The translations under genes and the position numbers were made by a program. From positions 124,001 to 188,000 of the forward strand of contig NZ_JAJQQP010000005.1 in assembly GCF_028994805.1 (NCBI RefSeq): 64,000 nucleotides of DNA, read 5' to 3'. Shown one piece after another: positions 1 to 7,257 of this stretch. Every line of letters starts with the position of its first letter. The first letter of the stretch is position 1. This DNA is from Promicromonospora iranensis. GTDB lineage: Bacteria; Actinomycetota; Actinomycetes; Actinomycetales; Cellulomonadaceae. The notes under the pieces are model-generated. The model saw only the letters and a list, made by a program, of their open reading frames with translations. It did no database searches and had not been told where the DNA came from.

Positions 1-145
1 CTAGCGCACACAGCGCCGTAGGCCGGTGGGCTCTCAGGAGGACAGGGCGCGCCTGTACCCATGGGGTAACCATGAGCGCTGTCTCGCGTCGTCGGGCACC
101 ATCCGGACCAACGACCCGTGTGCACACCCTGAGCAATGTGAAATG

Positions 146-562
146 TCAACGGAGCAGTTCTACGGCCGGCTTCGTTGTGGTCGGCGCGAGCTGGAGCGTT
201 GCCCGGGGGACATCTGTGCTGGCCCGGACATCACCACCGGTGCGCACGTGCTCGATGACGTACTGGTTGTCGGGCGTGTGTGACCGCCCGTAGGAGTACC
301 ACTCCCAGCGGATGCGGCTGGCCTGCCGGATCCGGAACTGCCGATCCGATATGGCCACGCCCTCCGGATCCCACACCAACAGCCGCTCACCTTCGGCGAA
401 GTCGAACGTCAGGCATCCGGCGTCGTCGCCGTACGCGGCGACGAGAATGTGAATGTTGTCGACCCGTCCGCCGAAGACGTCGCCATAGACCGCAAGTGAT
501 CCTGACCAGACATCGGGAACCTGTCGTTGAATCTCCGACGCGATCTCAGCAACCGTGGCCAT
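146..562 (-). CDS. Uncharacterised 138-aa soluble protein
   Basis: I do not recognise this family. The product is 138 residues with no signal peptide or membrane helix. Residues 1-18 look like an amphipathic helix, followed by alternating hydrophobic strands (DNIHILVAAY near 35, CLTFDFAEGERLLVWD near 50) and an aromatic stretch (RIRWEWYSYGR near 83), which suggests a small alpha/beta or beta-sheet fold. The ATG at 562 is chosen because the open frame further upstream has the arginine-rich composition of non-coding high-GC DNA. No good ribosome binding site is visible. It stands alone, transcribed in the same direction as the DHFR-like gene whose stop lies 107 bp upstream of its start. Confidence 0.55.
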   Translation of the reverse strand: MATVAEIASEIQRQVPDVWSGSLAVYGDVFGGRVDNIHILVAAYGDDAGCLTFDFAEGERLLVWDPEGVAISDRQFRIRQASRIRWEWYSYGRSHTPDNQYVIEHVRTGGDVRASTDVPRATLQLAPTTTKPAVELLR

Positions 563-669
563 GTCGCGAGCATAGGGGGGTCCCAGCAGCGCTTCGCTCA
601 AGCCGAGAACCCCTCCTCGGTGGATTCTTGCGGATCGAACTGATGCATGCGTCACGTCGAGAGTCGTGC

Positions 670-1233
670 TCAGCGCCTCACCTCGTACCTGTTCAGGACC
701 ACCCCGCCGGGAAACGTCCGCGTCTCCACCAGGTTCAGGTTCACCCAGCTGTCCAGCGCGGTGAAGAACGGCGTGCCGCCACCCACCAGGACCGGGTGGG
801 TGACGACCTCGTACTCGTCGATCAACCCGGCCCGCATGGCCGCCCCGGCGAGCGTCGCGCCACCGACCCTCATCGGCCCGCCGTCCTCGGCCTTGAGCCG
901 CGTGATCTCCGAGATCGCGTCGCCGTCGACCAGGCGGGTGTTCCAGTCGACCGTGTCGATCGTCGACGAGAACACCACCTTCGGCGTGTCCCGCCAGTTC
1001 CGCGCGAACTCGATCTGCGCCGGGGTGGCGCCCGGCTGTTGATCGCCGGTCGGCCAGTGGGACCTCATGTTCTTCCACAGCTTGCGCCCGTACAGGAGCA
1101 GCCCGATCGCCCGCTCCTGGTCGAGCCACCACTGGAACAGCTCGTCGCTCGGCACGCCCCAGCCGATGTCGTCGCCGGGAGCGGCGATGTAGCCGTCCAG
1201 GGACAGGTTCATGCCGTAGACCAGTTTCCGCAT
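670..1233 (-). CDS. Dihydrofolate reductase-like (RibD C-terminal) family protein
   Basis: A 187-residue protein of the DHFR/RibD C-terminal fold, usually NADPH-dependent reductases of unknown substrate in actinobacteria. It starts with the family-typical strand and loop (MRKLVYGMNLSLDGYIA, residues 1-17). It carries the GRKLWKNMRSHWP helix region near 50, the KVVFSSTIDTVDW strand near 86, and the glycine-rich cofactor loop MRVGGATLAGAAMRAGLIDEY near 120-140, followed by VTHPVLVGGGTPFF. Length is normal for the family. ATG at 1233 is supported by a GGAAGG/GGAG stretch upstream. It is probably not the housekeeping folA. It is divergent from the PPOX-fold gene, with a strong inverted repeat in the shared 315-bp intergenic region. 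Confidence 0.85.
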   Translation of the reverse strand: MRKLVYGMNLSLDGYIAAPGDDIGWGVPSDELFQWWLDQERAIGLLLYGRKLWKNMRSHWPTGDQQPGATPAQIEFARNWRDTPKVVFSSTIDTVDWNTRLVDGDAISEITRLKAEDGGPMRVGGATLAGAAMRAGLIDEYEVVTHPVLVGGGTPFFTALDSWVNLNLVETRTFPGGVVLNRYEVRR

Positions 1234-1548
1234 GGCTCCATGCCTTCCGTCAGTCGGTCTCCAGCGGTGAGACCGGGATGGCGCGGGAAAGTCATCGGTG
1301 CGCTGCTTCCGTCGATTCCCGGGTAGTTCGCGCGGCGAAGATTCTGATCGACGGGCAACGGAGTTGACCAGACCTACACACTGCACGCGACACGCCGACG
1401 GTGGCGTGCAGTGTGTTGGGGTCACTTCGGCAGCTACCGCGGTGGGGCGGGCGCTTCCGTCATCGAGCATGGTCGGCTGCCGTCGCAGCGGCACGTCCAG
1501 GTGCTGGGCGAGCCACGGCCGTCGACGACGTTCTGGCAGCATGCGAGC
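1234..1548. promoter_or_regulatory. Divergent intergenic region between DHFR-like and PPOX-fold genes
   Basis: These 315 bp separate two divergently transcribed genes and should hold both promoters. The only structured element I see is the inverted repeat at 1376-1416, listed separately. No credible open frame fills the region. A frame continuing upstream of 1549 from a GTG at 1411 would start inside the repeat and has non-coding composition. Confidence 0.5.
1376..1416. promoter_or_regulatory. 13-bp perfect inverted repeat, possible operator
   Basis: ACACACTGCACGC at 1376-1388 is repeated in perfect inverted orientation at 1404-1416 with a 15-bp spacer. The two arm centres are 28 bp apart, just under three helical turns. 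A competing 6-bp hairpin (CACGCC / GGCGTG, 1391-1396 and 1403-1408) sits inside. It lies between two divergent starts, so an operator is more likely than a terminator. Which regulator would bind is unknown. Confidence 0.4.
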
Positions 1549-2124
1549 ATGAAAATCCACGAGCGGATCGACGGCCGGCTGCGCCAGTTCGTCGAGCGGC
1601 AACCTGTCTTCTTCGTGGCCACGGCGCCGCTCGCCGCCGACGGGCGCGTCAACGTCTCGCCGCGCGGCATTCCCGGTACCTTCTCCGTGCTCGACGACCA
1701 CACGTTCGCGTGGCTCGACGGCACCGGGAGCGGGAGCGAGACGGTGGCGCACCTCCGCGAGAACGGTCGGATCACCGTGATGTTCTGCGCGTTCGACGGT
1801 GCGCCGAACATCGTCCGGTTCCACGGCACCGGACGCGTCGTCACCCGGTACGACGACGAGTATCCGGCTCTCGCCAGCCAGTTCACCGACATTCCCGGTG
1901 CACGCGCCGTCATCGTGGTCGACGTCGAACGCGTCTCCGACAGCTGCGGCTGGAGCGTTCCTCTGATGTCGTACGAGGGTGAGCGGGACCTGATCGGACC
2001 GTACTTCGAGCGCAAGGGGGAGGCGGGGCAGCAGGAGTACCGGCGTCGCAAGAACCTGACGAGCATCGACGGCCTGCCTGCCTACGACGTCGACCCGATC
2101 GCCGACCCCGAGCCCGCGGTGTAG
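1549..2124 (+). CDS. Pyridoxamine 5'-phosphate oxidase-fold protein
   Basis: A 191-residue split-barrel flavin-binding protein of the PPOX superfamily. Residues 1-110 show the family pattern: a hydrophobic strand after the N-terminal helix (FFVATAPLAADGRVNVSPRG near 21-40), then a second strand (FAWLDGTGSGSETVAHLREN), then ITVMFCAFDGAPNIVRFHGTGRVV near 84-107. The C-terminal third (PYFERKGEAGQQEYRRRKN) is typical of actinobacterial proteins annotated as pyridoxamine phosphate oxidase family, often flavin- or F420-binding. True PdxH activity is not implied. ATG at 1549 is preferred over an upstream GTG at 1411 because the extra 46 residues lie in the intergenic repeat. The chromate transporter follows after 21 bp, so the two are probably cotranscribed. 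Confidence 0.82.
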   Translation: MKIHERIDGRLRQFVERQPVFFVATAPLAADGRVNVSPRGIPGTFSVLDDHTFAWLDGTGSGSETVAHLRENGRITVMFCAFDGAPNIVRFHGTGRVVTRYDDEYPALASQFTDIPGARAVIVVDVERVSDSCGWSVPLMSYEGERDLIGPYFERKGEAGQQEYRRRKNLTSIDGLPAYDVDPIADPEPAV

Positions 2125-2145
2125 AGCGGACCGTCCCGGAGAACC

Positions 2146-3561
2146 ATGAGCACCGAAGACGCGGGCACGCCCGAAGACGCGGGCACGCCCGCGGCCGCGA
2201 CGCCACCGGCATCGCAGCAGGACCTGATCCCGTTCCGCACGGCCGTACGTGCCTGGTTCGCGATCTCCTGGCAGACATTCGGCGGCCCTGCCGGGCAGAT
2301 CGCCGTCATGCAACGCACCCTCGTCGACGAGAAGCGCTGGATCGGGCAGGGCCGGTTCCTGCACGCCCTGAACTACTGCATGCTCCTCCCCGGCCCCGAG
2401 GCGCAGCAGCTCGCCGTCTACACGGGCTGGCTGCTCAACGGGCTCCGCGGAGGTCTGGCCGCCGGGGCACTCTTCGTCCTGCCCGGGATGCTCACGCTCC
2501 TCGTGCTGTCGGCGGTGTATGTCGCGTTCGGCGACACCACCGTCGTCTCCGCGGTGTTCGCCGGCCTCGCGCCGGCGGTGCTGGCCATCGTGGTCCAGGC
2601 GGTGCTCCGCGTCGGCCGCCGCGCCCTGAACAGCCCGGCGCTCGTGGCTCTCGCGATCGCGGCGTTCCTGGCGCTCGCCCTCTTCGCGGTCCCGTTCCCG
2701 CTGGTCGTCGCCGGTGCCGGCGGGATCGGCTGGCTCGTGCACCGGTACGTGCCGCGCTGGATCGTCGCCTCGAGCGGCCCCGAGCCGGACGACGGCCCGC
2801 CCCCGCTCATCCCGGACGACGCCCTGCACGCCGAGCGACCGTCGGGCCGCAGAGCGCTGCGTGTGCTCGTCCTGGGCATCCTGGTGTGGACGCTCCCGGT
2901 CGTGGTGGTCGCGCTGCTGACCGGCGTCGGGAGCGTGTTCACCCAGCAGGGGCTCTTCTTCTCGGGCAGCGCCCTCGTGACGTTCGGCGGTGCCTACGCG
3001 GTCCTCGCCTACGTCGCGCAACGTGCGGTGGAGACCTACGCCTGGGTCACACCCGGCGAGATGACCAGGGGCCTCGCTCTGGCCGAGACCACGCCCGGGC
3101 CGTTGATCATGGTCGTCCAGTTCGTCGCGTTCCTCGGCGCCTACCGCAACCCGGGTGAGCTCGACCCCTGGGTCGCCGCGCTGCTCGGCGCGCTGCTGAC
3201 CACCTGGGTCACCTTCGTGCCGTCGTTCCTGTTCATCTTTCTCGGCGCCCCCTACGTCGAGCGGCTCCGTGGCAACCGGACCCTGAGCGCCGCCCTCACC
3301 GCCATCACCGCGGCAGTCGTGGGCGTCATCGCCAACCTCGCGCTCTACTTCACCACCCACACGCTCTTCGCCACCACGAGCACGTGGACCGCCGGCCCGC
3401 TGCACGTCGGCGTCCCCGAGCTCACGACCCTCCAACCGGCCGCGCTCGGGATCGCCGTCGTCGCGGCCCTCCTGCTGTTCCTCCTGCGCTGGTCGGTCCT
3501 GCGGACCCTTGGCGTGTGCGCGGCGCTGGGCCTCGCCCTCGGGCTCGCCGGGTGGCTCTGA
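2146..3561 (+). CDS. chrA: Chromate efflux transporter, CHR family
   Basis: A 471-residue integral membrane protein with the two-part CHR architecture (two homologous halves of five to six helices each), as in long-chain ChrA proteins that export chromate from the cytoplasm. The first CHR motif is visible as FAISWQTFGGPAGQIAVMQ near 39, followed by LPGPEAQQLAVYTGW near 82. The second half carries LVTFGGAYAVLAYVAQ near 276 and EMTRGLALAETTPGPLIMV near 306. The N-terminal 25 residues are polar and contain the duplication EDAGTP-EDAGTP. A GGAG site precedes ATG at 2146. It is probably an operon partner of the PPOX-fold gene, whose product might act as a flavin reductase (inference). Some CHR proteins transport other oxyanions. 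Confidence 0.88.
   Translation: MSTEDAGTPEDAGTPAAATPPASQQDLIPFRTAVRAWFAISWQTFGGPAGQIAVMQRTLVDEKRWIGQGRFLHALNYCMLLPGPEAQQLAVYTGWLLNGLRGGLAAGALFVLPGMLTLLVLSAVYVAFGDTTVVSAVFAGLAPAVLAIVVQAVLRVGRRALNSPALVALAIAAFLALALFAVPFPLVVAGAGGIGWLVHRYVPRWIVASSGPEPDDGPPPLIPDDALHAERPSGRRALRVLVLGILVWTLPVVVVALLTGVGSVFTQQGLFFSGSALVTFGGAYAVLAYVAQRAVETYAWVTPGEMTRGLALAETTPGPLIMVVQFVAFLGAYRNPGELDPWVAALLGALLTTWVTFVPSFLFIFLGAPYVERLRGNRTLSAALTAITAAVVGVIANLALYFTTHTLFATTSTWTAGPLHVGVPELTTLQPAALGIAVVAALLLFLLRWSVLRTLGVCAALGLALGLAGWL
2155..2190 (+). repeat. 18-bp tandem duplication inside chrA
   Basis: GAAGACGCGGGCACGCCC occurs twice in direct tandem (2155-2172 and 2173-2190), encoding EDAGTP twice in the disordered N-terminus of the transporter. 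It is in frame and probably a recent slippage duplication without functional effect. Confidence 0.85.
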
Positions 3562-3572
3562 CGGCAAGCAGG

Positions 3573-3607
3573 AGGCGCCGCGCCCACGGACATCGGGCGC
3601 GGCGCCT
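3573..3607. terminator. Bidirectional hairpin terminator between chrA and the Roadblock gene
   Basis: Perfect 13-bp arms AGGCGCCGCGCCC (3573-3585) and its complement (3595-3607) with a 9-nt loop lie between two convergent genes. There is no T-tract, as is common for high-GC actinobacterial hairpins. Confidence 0.75.
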
Positions 3608-3626
3608 GGCCAGAGAGCCGTTCAGA

Positions 3627-4076
3627 TCAGAGGGACACCGCGCCCCGGGGCTGGCGGTCGGTCGGGAGGCTGCCGCGCATCTCCGAGATCAGCTGCGGGG
3701 TGAGCGTGGCCTCGGTGCGGGAGACCAGGAGGGCCATCTCGTAGCCGACGAGGCCGATGTCGCAGGTGGCCTCGGCGACGACGCCGAGCACCGATCCGTT
3801 CGAGACGCTCATCAGGAACAGGAATCCCTTGTCCATCTCGATGATGGTCTGGCGGACGTTGCCACCGTTGAGCTGGCGGGAGGCGCCGCGGGTGAGGCTG
3901 GACATGCCCGAGACGATCGCGGCGAGCTGGTCGCCGCTGGTGCGGTCGAGCTGGTCGGACATGGCCATGAGCAGGCCGTCCGCCGACACCACGAGCGTGT
4001 GCCGGCTGCCCGGGACGGTGCGCACGAAGTTGTCGAGCAGCCATCCGAAATTGGTTGCTTCGGTACTGAGGGTCAC
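3627..4076 (-). CDS. Roadblock/LC7 domain protein (CvnB-like)
   Basis: A 149-residue Roadblock/LC7 protein, a small alpha/beta dimer known in actinobacteria as the second protein (CvnB) of conservons, where it is thought to regulate a small Ras-like GTPase (CvnD). Visible family features are NFGWLLDNFVRTVPGSRHT at 9-27, VVSADGLLMAMS at 29-40, the helix DQLAAIVSGMSSLTRGAS near 49-66, and FLFLMSVSNGSVLGVVAEA near 86-104. The GTG start at 4076 has GAGGAG a few bases upstream, so the longer frame is not used. Unlike normal conservons, no CvnA histidine kinase, CvnC (DUF742) or CvnD GTPase is adjacent. It sits alone between two terminators, so its partners must be encoded elsewhere or it acts independently. 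Confidence 0.88.
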   Translation of the reverse strand: MTLSTEATNFGWLLDNFVRTVPGSRHTLVVSADGLLMAMSDQLDRTSGDQLAAIVSGMSSLTRGASRQLNGGNVRQTIIEMDKGFLFLMSVSNGSVLGVVAEATCDIGLVGYEMALLVSRTEATLTPQLISEMRGSLPTDRQPRGAVSL

Positions 4077-4290
4077 TCTTTGCTCCTCTGCTGACGGCTT
4101 GCCTGCGGTCGGGCTTGGCCGGCCAGCCGGTTGTACTTGCGGATCTGGGTGTAGAACGTCTGTGCGGGAGCGATATGGCGCTGCGTACTGATACGTCCGG
4201 CCAACAGCCGGTATCGCAGCTTCGGCCTGGGATCCGTCGCAGCGCAACGATAGCCTCCGCGAGAGTGTCCGGAGTGTCACCGTCTTGTAC

Positions 4291-4314
4291 CGATGCGGCA
4301 CGGATGCCGCATCG
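4291..4314. repeat. 10-bp perfect hairpin
   Basis: CGATGCGGCA at 4291-4300 and its exact complement at 4305-4314 enclose a 4-nt loop. It lies 215 bp upstream of the Roadblock start on the same transcript side, so it could be an attenuator, operator or relic terminator. There is no T-tract on either strand. Confidence 0.5.
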
Positions 4315-4531
4315 CCCCCTCGGTTGAGTCTCGCCCCTATGACAGTACGCCCGGTCCGGCTGGACGACGGAACCCGGTGACGGACCTGGGAAGCGTCGCC
4401 GGCGCGCGGCGTCAGCCCGGTCAACGACGCGATGACTGCCCAGCTCGACGGCGACAAGAGGGCGGGGCAGCCGGAGGCGGCGAGCTCGAGCCGCAGACGT
4501 CGAGCCGCAAGAAATAACCACGTCGAAGAAA

Positions 4532-4585
4532 TGACCATGTAGCGGGTGCCAGCCAAAGCCCGTGCTGGCACCAGCTACATGGTCA
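4532..4585. repeat. 22-bp near-perfect hairpin
   Basis: The left arm at 4532-4553 pairs with 4564-4585 in 21 of 22 positions (one G/A mismatch), with a 10-nt loop. The outer 12 bp read TGACCATGTAGC and its complement. It lies 45 bp beyond the NlpC/P60 terminator hairpin and is not next to any stop codon. It may be a second-line terminator, a regulatory RNA fold or a mobile palindrome. Confidence 0.6.
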
Positions 4586-4630
4586 GTCGGCGGCAGGCGG
4601 CGCTCCGGCGGAGTCTCGGCCCGATCCTGG

Positions 4631-4672
4631 ATCGCGGGTGAGGGGCGCGGCGCTGCGCCCCTCACCCGCGAT
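4631..4672 (-). terminator. 18-bp perfect hairpin terminator after the NlpC/P60 gene
   Basis: Arms 4631-4648 and 4655-4672 are perfectly complementary over 18 bp with a 6-nt loop, starting 4 bp after the minus-strand stop codon. There is no T-tract. The position and strength fit a factor-independent extended hairpin terminator. Confidence 0.8.
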
Positions 4673-4675
4673 GGC

Positions 4676-5446
4676 TCAGCCGACGCGGATGAACGTCGGC
4701 CCGGACTGCCAGATGCTCGTGTACCGGACGCTCTTGCCGGGGACCGGGGCCTCGATCTGCATGCCGCCGCCGGCGTAGATCGCGATGTGCCCGGGAGTCC
4801 AGATCAGGTCACCGGGCTGCGCCTCGGCCCAGGAGACGGCGGTCCCGGCGTAGCGCTGCGCGGAGGACGTGCGGGGCAGGTCGATCCCGACCTGGGCGAA
4901 GACGTAGGAGGTGAACCCGGAGCAGTCGAACCCTGCCGGGGTCGTCCCGCCCCATACATACGGGACACCGATGTAGCGCATCGCGACGGAGACCACCGAC
5001 GCCCGGCGCTGCGCGGCCTCCTCGGCCGCGATCTCGGCGGCACGCGCCTCCTGGTACTCCGCGTTCTCGGCGGCCGAGACGACGGAGACCGCCGACTTCT
5101 CGACGTTCAGCTCAGCGGTCGGCGTGACCGTGACGACGTTCGCCGCGGCGACCGTCTGGCGGGCCTGGCTGGCCAGTGCGTTGAGATCGGTCGAGTTGAG
5201 CTTGCCCTTGACGGCCGTGCCGGCCAGCGTGGTGCTGACCTCGGAGGCCGGCGCTGCGTGCGCGGACGGAGCGATCAGGGACAGCAGGACGCCGGAACCT
5301 GCCGCGGCGATCACGGCACCGCGACCGGTGATCACGCCGGCCTGGCTGGTGGCCGCCTGGGCGACGCTGGTCAGCAGGGGGCGGTGGGCGGCGCGGTGAC
5401 GGCCACGGCGAGGCTGGGACGTGACCGTGCTGGACTGGGGATCCAT
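4676..5446 (-). CDS. Secreted NlpC/P60 peptidoglycan endopeptidase
   Basis: A 256-residue exported cell-wall hydrolase. Residues 1-66 form a long signal sequence: a basic N-region with RRGRHRAAHR, the hydrophobic segment GAVIAAAGSGVLLSLIAPSA, and a likely cleavage site AHA-AP near 65. Residues 70-150 are Ala/Glu/Val-rich and probably helical. The NlpC/P60 domain occupies about 148-256, with the catalytic cysteine in FDCSGFTSYVF, the histidine in PGHIAIYAGGG, and the YIGVPYVWGG lead-in. Such enzymes cleave gamma-D-glutamyl-diaminopimelate bonds in peptide stems during growth or division. It has its own terminator. No c-di-AMP riboswitch, common upstream of actinobacterial NlpC/P60 genes, could be recognised in its leader. 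Confidence 0.88.
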   Translation of the reverse strand: MDPQSSTVTSQPRRGRHRAAHRPLLTSVAQAATSQAGVITGRGAVIAAAGSGVLLSLIAPSAHAAPASEVSTTLAGTAVKGKLNSTDLNALASQARQTVAAANVVTVTPTAELNVEKSAVSVVSAAENAEYQEARAAEIAAEEAAQRRASVVSVAMRYIGVPYVWGGTTPAGFDCSGFTSYVFAQVGIDLPRTSSAQRYAGTAVSWAEAQPGDLIWTPGHIAIYAGGGMQIEAPVPGKSVRYTSIWQSGPTFIRVG

Positions 5447-5656
5447 GGAGGCGGGGGCCTTTCAGAGGGAAGGAGACCCGTGCGCGGCCCGCGTGGAACC
5501 GCGCCGAGGATCGGCGAGCAGGGGACGAAGGCGACATGTCAGGCTCATAGCGAACCCAAGAGTAACGGAACGGATACAGCGGGTAACACCCCTGAGCCGG
5601 TACTGGTCCAAGGCAATTGCGGCAGGCAGGGCTTGCCGGTCGGGGAGAATGCACCC

Positions 5657-6319
5657 ATGCGACTTCTGCTGCTGCGCCACGGACAGACGCCCTCGAACGT
5701 GAGAGGGCTCCTCGACACGGCGGGCCCGGGCCCGGGGCTGACCGCGCTCGGCGAGCGTCAGGCCGCTGCCGTGCCGCACGCGCTGCGCGACCGGCAGGTC
5801 GACGCGATCGCCGTCTCACCACTCGTCCGGACGTCGTTCACCGCCGCGCCCCTCGCTCGCGCCCGGGGGATCGAACCGCTCGTCGTGGACGGCCTGGAGG
5901 AGATCGAGGCGGGCGAGCTCGAGATGGCCGGAGCGCACGAGGCGCACCAGCGCTACCTCGGCACCGCGTTCGCCTGGGCGCGTGGCGACGTCGGCCGGGT
6001 CATGCCCGGCGGCCTCGACGGCCGCGCTTTCCTCGGACGCTACGACGCGGCGGTCGCAAGGATCGCCGCGCGCGGCGACGACAGCGTGGTCCTGGTCTCC
6101 CACGGCGCGGCGATCCGGGTGTGGGTGTCGGCGCGCGTGGCGGGCGTGGACGTCGACCACGCCGAGCGGACGGCACTGGCCAACACCGGTCTGGTGGAGA
6201 TCGACGGCGACCCCGAGACCGGCTGGCGGCTCGTCACCTGGAGCGCGGAGCCGGTCGGCGGGCGGGAGCTGGACGCACCCGCCATGGACGACCCGACCGG
6301 GGAACCCGTCGAGGACTGA
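5657..6319 (+). CDS. Histidine phosphatase (phosphoglycerate mutase-like) family protein
   Basis: A 220-residue member of the histidine phosphatase superfamily. The phospho-accepting RHG motif is at residues 7-9 in MRLLLLRHGQTPSN. An arginine in the AVSPLVRTSFTA segment near 58 matches the S-x-x-x-R motif, and the second histidine lies in VVLVSHGAAIRVW near 142. The C-terminal tail (about 195-220) is acidic and disordered. Substrate is not predictable; annotations in this clade range from phosphoglycerate mutase-like to general phosphatases. ATG at 5657 has GGGGAGAA upstream. It is divergent from the NlpC/P60 gene, and a methyltransferase follows after 84 bp. Confidence 0.85.
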   Translation: MRLLLLRHGQTPSNVRGLLDTAGPGPGLTALGERQAAAVPHALRDRQVDAIAVSPLVRTSFTAAPLARARGIEPLVVDGLEEIEAGELEMAGAHEAHQRYLGTAFAWARGDVGRVMPGGLDGRAFLGRYDAAVARIAARGDDSVVLVSHGAAIRVWVSARVAGVDVDHAERTALANTGLVEIDGDPETGWRLVTWSAEPVGGRELDAPAMDDPTGEPVED

Positions 6320-6403
6320 GCTCGGGGACAGGCTCGGAAACCACCGGAAGCAGGGCCCGGAAAACAACTGTGCCGGTCACGGTGACGCTGACAGGGTGGC
6401 GGG

Positions 6404-7147
6404 ATGGACGTCACAGGGGACGAGACACGGGCCGCTTGGGCCGTCGCTTCGCGCAAGTACGAGGACGAGTACGCCGAGCATCTCGAGCTGGCCCGGACCG
6501 TCGTGCTCCTGCCGGCCGAGGTCGAGGCGCTGAGCGAGATCGTCGCCGGTGCCGACGTCGTGCACCCGATGAGCGGGCACGGCCTCGACGACATCGCGCT
6601 CACGCGCCTCGGCGCACGGTCGGTGCTGGGGCTCGACTACAGCGAGGCGGCGGTCTCGAGCGCGCAGCGCCGGGCCGACGAGCTGGGCATGCCCTGCCGC
6701 TACACGCGGGCGGCCATGCCCGCGAGCGGGCTCGACGCCGCGTGCGCCGACCTGGTCTACACGGGGAAGGGCGCGCTGATCTGGCTCGCCGACCTGCCGG
6801 CGTTCTTCGCGGAGGTGCACCGGCTGCTTCGCGCGGGCGGCTGGTTCTACGTGTACGAGGCGCACCCCCTCGTGCCGCTGTGGGACTGGCACCCCGACGA
6901 GATCCGGGTCCGCCCCGACCGCGGCTACTTCGCGCCCTCGCACGTCAACGACTCGTTCCCCGCCAACGGTGCGGTCGAACGTCAGCACACGCTCGCGGAG
7001 ATCGTCATGGCCTGTCGGCGAGCGGGCTTCGAGATCGAGCACCTGGAGGAGCACCCCGAGCCGTTCTGGCGCCCGGACGGTTTCGCGGCCGCGGTCTGGG
7101 ACGGGCGGCTGCCCAACGCGTTCAGCATGCTCGCACGCCGCGCCTGA
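6404..7147 (+). CDS. Class I SAM-dependent methyltransferase
   Basis: A 247-residue methyltransferase of the group in which motif I reads like HxxxxxGLDTLxLARLGA rather than the classic DxGxGxG. Here it is VVHPMSGHGLDDIALTRLGA near 51, followed by VLGLDYSEAAVSSAQRRA (motif II and the acidic ribose-binding residue) near 73. Then come AACADLVYTGKGALIWL near 113 (motif IV region) and the strand LLRAGGWFYVYEAHP near 142. Substrate is unknown. ATG at 6404 follows a GGGTGGCGGG stretch. It may be cotranscribed with the phosphatase gene upstream. Confidence 0.82.
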   Translation: MDVTGDETRAAWAVASRKYEDEYAEHLELARTVVLLPAEVEALSEIVAGADVVHPMSGHGLDDIALTRLGARSVLGLDYSEAAVSSAQRRADELGMPCRYTRAAMPASGLDAACADLVYTGKGALIWLADLPAFFAEVHRLLRAGGWFYVYEAHPLVPLWDWHPDEIRVRPDRGYFAPSHVNDSFPANGAVERQHTLAEIVMACRRAGFEIEHLEEHPEPFWRPDGFAAAVWDGRLPNAFSMLARRA

Positions 7148-7257
7148 CGCGTCCGGCCACGGTCCGCGGTTCGCCGGGTGCTCCCTGCCACGCTCGATCC
7201 GTCCTCTTGGTCGGCCTGCCGTCGGACTCCTCGTCGGTGGGCGGTCCCGCGGCCGGC

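Larger units (their letters stand above)
4077..4675. other. 600-bp non-coding region with three hairpins
   Basis: No credible gene fills this stretch between the Roadblock start and the NlpC/P60 stop. Several open frames exist but have the arginine/alanine-rich composition of non-coding high-GC DNA. It holds three strong inverted repeats (4291-4314, 4532-4585, 4631-4672), described separately, and presumably the Roadblock promoter within 4077-4290. Confidence 0.55.

Noticed and set aside
26-293. Two short plus-strand frames at the left edge
   Set aside because: They overlap the minus-strand 138-aa gene, lack a recognisable family and have non-coding composition. The first 145 bp hold no supportable feature.
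3627-4076. Complete conservon (cvnA-cvnB-cvnC-cvnD)
   Set aside because: Only the Roadblock gene is present; neither flank encodes the kinase, DUF742 or GTPase partner.
5447-5656. c-di-AMP (ydaO) riboswitch upstream of the NlpC/P60 gene
   Set aside because: Such riboswitches often precede actinobacterial NlpC/P60 genes, but I could not find the conserved GGGGAACC-type core or pairing elements on the minus strand.
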